A stretch of 64,000 nt of DNA, from assembly GCF_900108855.1 (NCBI RefSeq), contig NZ_FNXY01000009.1, positions 346,981 to 410,980 of the forward strand, written 5' to 3'. This DNA comes from Dyadobacter koreensis. GTDB lineage: Bacteria > Bacteroidota > Bacteroidia > Cytophagales > Spirosomataceae. Positions 62,961 to 64,000 of this stretch are shown here, piece after piece. The notes under the pieces were generated by a model. That model was given only the letters and a program-made list of their open reading frames with translations, did not search any database and was not told the origin of the DNA. Position 1 is the first letter of the stretch; the number at the start of each line of letters is the position of its first letter. The position numbers and the translations under genes were made by a program.

Positions 62961-62968
62961 CAAAGTTA
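62961..62968 (-). promoter_or_regulatory. Candidate -7 box for the PcrA/UvrD gene
   Basis: On the minus strand this reads TAACTTTG, a TAnnTTTG match. If used, transcription would start near 62954, which favours either a leaderless message or the TTG start at 62899. Confidence 0.5.
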
Positions 62969-63146
62969 GGAAAAACCCTCAAATGCATTCTTTTCTCTTC
63001 TATTATATGACTAAGAGTTTACAATGATTTAACCGGAAAACTAAAATGCGGGTTAAAATAGAACGCCCGACGTCTGTTATTGGTTTTGATAAAATATAAA
63101 CAAATTGGAGTTTTGACCGATACATATTAATAGAATAAGAACTTAT

Positions 63147-63500
63147 ATGAGCATATTAAATATAGAGGACCAACCACTCGAAGCGCAATGGGAGCATTTA
63201 CTTCAGACTTTGGAAGAATTATTAGGAAAGCGACCGGCTGACTTGAATGGCGTATTGTTTCTTATAGGTGTCCAGGAGCTGGGACAGGGTGCTAAAAGAT
63301 TTACAAAAGAACAAAAACAGGATCTGATGCATATCGGGATATGTAAGGTATTAAGTCTGTCTTCTTATTACCTGTTTGAAAAAAGGGATAAGGATGGCTG
63401 GCCGCATTATATATTGAACAGGGCATTGCCGCAAGGTGGTATTGACAAGCAGGAAGCGTTATTAAAAATGCATGTAATTGAGTATTTCAAAAATATTTAA
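63147..63500 (+). CDS. Small conserved protein of unknown function next to the rRNA operon
   Basis: A 117-residue soluble protein without signal or membrane segment. The predicted fold is alpha-helical (WEHLLQTLEELLGKRPADLNGVLFLIGVQELGQG) with a conserved GxxYLF-type centre (SSYYLFEKRDKDGWPHYILNRALP). Relatives appear in many Bacteroidota, but I recognise no function. A strong terminator separates it from the downstream rRNA promoter. Confidence 0.7.
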   Translation: MSILNIEDQPLEAQWEHLLQTLEELLGKRPADLNGVLFLIGVQELGQGAKRFTKEQKQDLMHIGICKVLSLSSYYLFEKRDKDGWPHYILNRALPQGGIDKQEALLKMHVIEYFKNI

Positions 63501-63539
63501 AAAAAGTTTCAGAACTACACTTTTGACTTTTAGCAAGTT

Positions 63540-63576
63540 AACAAAAAAGGCGAAAATAATTTTCGCCTTTTTTGTT
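63540..63576. terminator. Rho-independent terminator before the rRNA operon
   Basis: Perfect 17-base arms (63540-63556 and 63560-63576) around a 3-base turn, with a T-run in the right arm. It ends the small upstream gene just before the rRNA promoter. Confidence 0.88.
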
Positions 63577-63582
63577 CCTGGG

Positions 63583-63614
63583 CTTGCATATTAAAAATTA
63601 ATGTAGGACTTTTG
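63583..63614 (+). promoter_or_regulatory. Promoter of the rRNA operon
   Basis: CTTG at 63583-63586 and GACTTTTG at 63607-63614 are 20 bases apart, close to the Bacteroidota consensus (one mismatch in the -7 box). The expected start is near 63620, giving a leader of about 150 bases. Confidence 0.65.
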
Positions 63615-63682
63615 CACTCCCAATCGGGGATAACGGCGGTGAAAACGATCACTGCGACAAGTTTCGGAAGACGCGAAGCAAA

Positions 63683-63692
63683 GTTCTTTGAC
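63683..63692 (+). promoter_or_regulatory. boxA-like antitermination signal in the rRNA leader
   Basis: GTTCTTTGAC in the leader between promoter and 16S resembles the boxA element that recruits Nus factors in bacterial rRNA operons. Assigned by similarity and position only. Confidence 0.5.
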
Positions 63693-63767
63693 ATGATGAA
63701 GAGAGTAACAAGATAGTTCGTTTAAGAAGATTCGGTCCTATTTTATAGATAGAGACCACAAAAAAAA

Positions 63768-64000
<233 letters not shown>

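Noticed and set aside
63577..63767. tRNA gene before the 16S rRNA
   Set aside because: No cloverleaf or T-loop motif; the stretch is explained as promoter and leader.

Overview
This is a contiguous chromosomal segment of a Bacteroidota bacterium, most likely order Cytophagales and close to Dyadobacter (Spirosomataceae). The genus is an inference from protein resemblance. The phylum is well supported. Several intergenic regions carry the TAnnTTTG -7 box of Bacteroidota sigma factors. The proteins include families typical of the phylum: DUF4292, DUF4301, DUF5723, an MG2/TonB-plug protein, lipoproteins with short lipoboxes, and an F1 beta/epsilon pair detached from the other ATP synthase genes. 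The 5' end of a 16S rRNA gene closes the window. About 50 protein genes are supported. I see no tRNA, CRISPR array, prophage or complete insertion sequence.

Layout. 1-6.6 kb: the tail of a coiled-coil protein, a flavin monooxygenase, a PaaE-type ferredoxin reductase, an aspartate-type aminotransferase, an orphan AAA ATPase and an Omp85-type outer-membrane protein. 6.8-17.2 kb: icd, 5-formyl-THF cyclo-ligase, a lipoprotein, asd, a lone nuoD, a GHL10 lipoprotein, a eukaryote-type (GT3) glycogen synthase and prmA. 17.2-24.2 kb: a 1554-residue exported protein of unknown function, plsY and an M20 peptidase. 24.3-33.2 kb: a TPR protein, hpt, a beta-CASP hydrolase, hemJ, a lipoprotein MsrA, small envelope proteins, an RluA-type synthase and a lone ABC ATPase. 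33.3-40.9 kb: a membrane-TPR protein, atpD-atpC, an APC permease, then a single-domain IS200-type transposase (RAYT) followed by an array of palindromic REP-like modules. 40.9-49.6 kb: an MG2/TonB-plug protein, the TPR / DUF4292 lipoprotein / EnvC-like cluster, panB, a second RluA-type synthase and a small membrane protein. 49.6-64 kb: DUF5723, RecQ, PBP4, a GT-C-like membrane protein, a MORN-like protein, GDP-fucose synthase, an Lrp regulator, DUF4301, PcrA/UvrD, a small protein, and the rRNA promoter and leader with the start of 16S.

Most of the window is core metabolism and envelope maintenance arranged as single genes or pairs, with frequent strand switches separated by strong, often bidirectional hairpin terminators. 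The least ordinary parts are four. First, the RAYT with its adjacent REP-like array at 39.8-40.8 kb. Second, a 74-base near-perfect palindrome just after asd. Third, a four-arm, mutually exclusive hairpin cluster at 24.28-24.35 kb. Fourth, DUF4301, whose motifs resemble UDP-sugar pyrophosphorylases.
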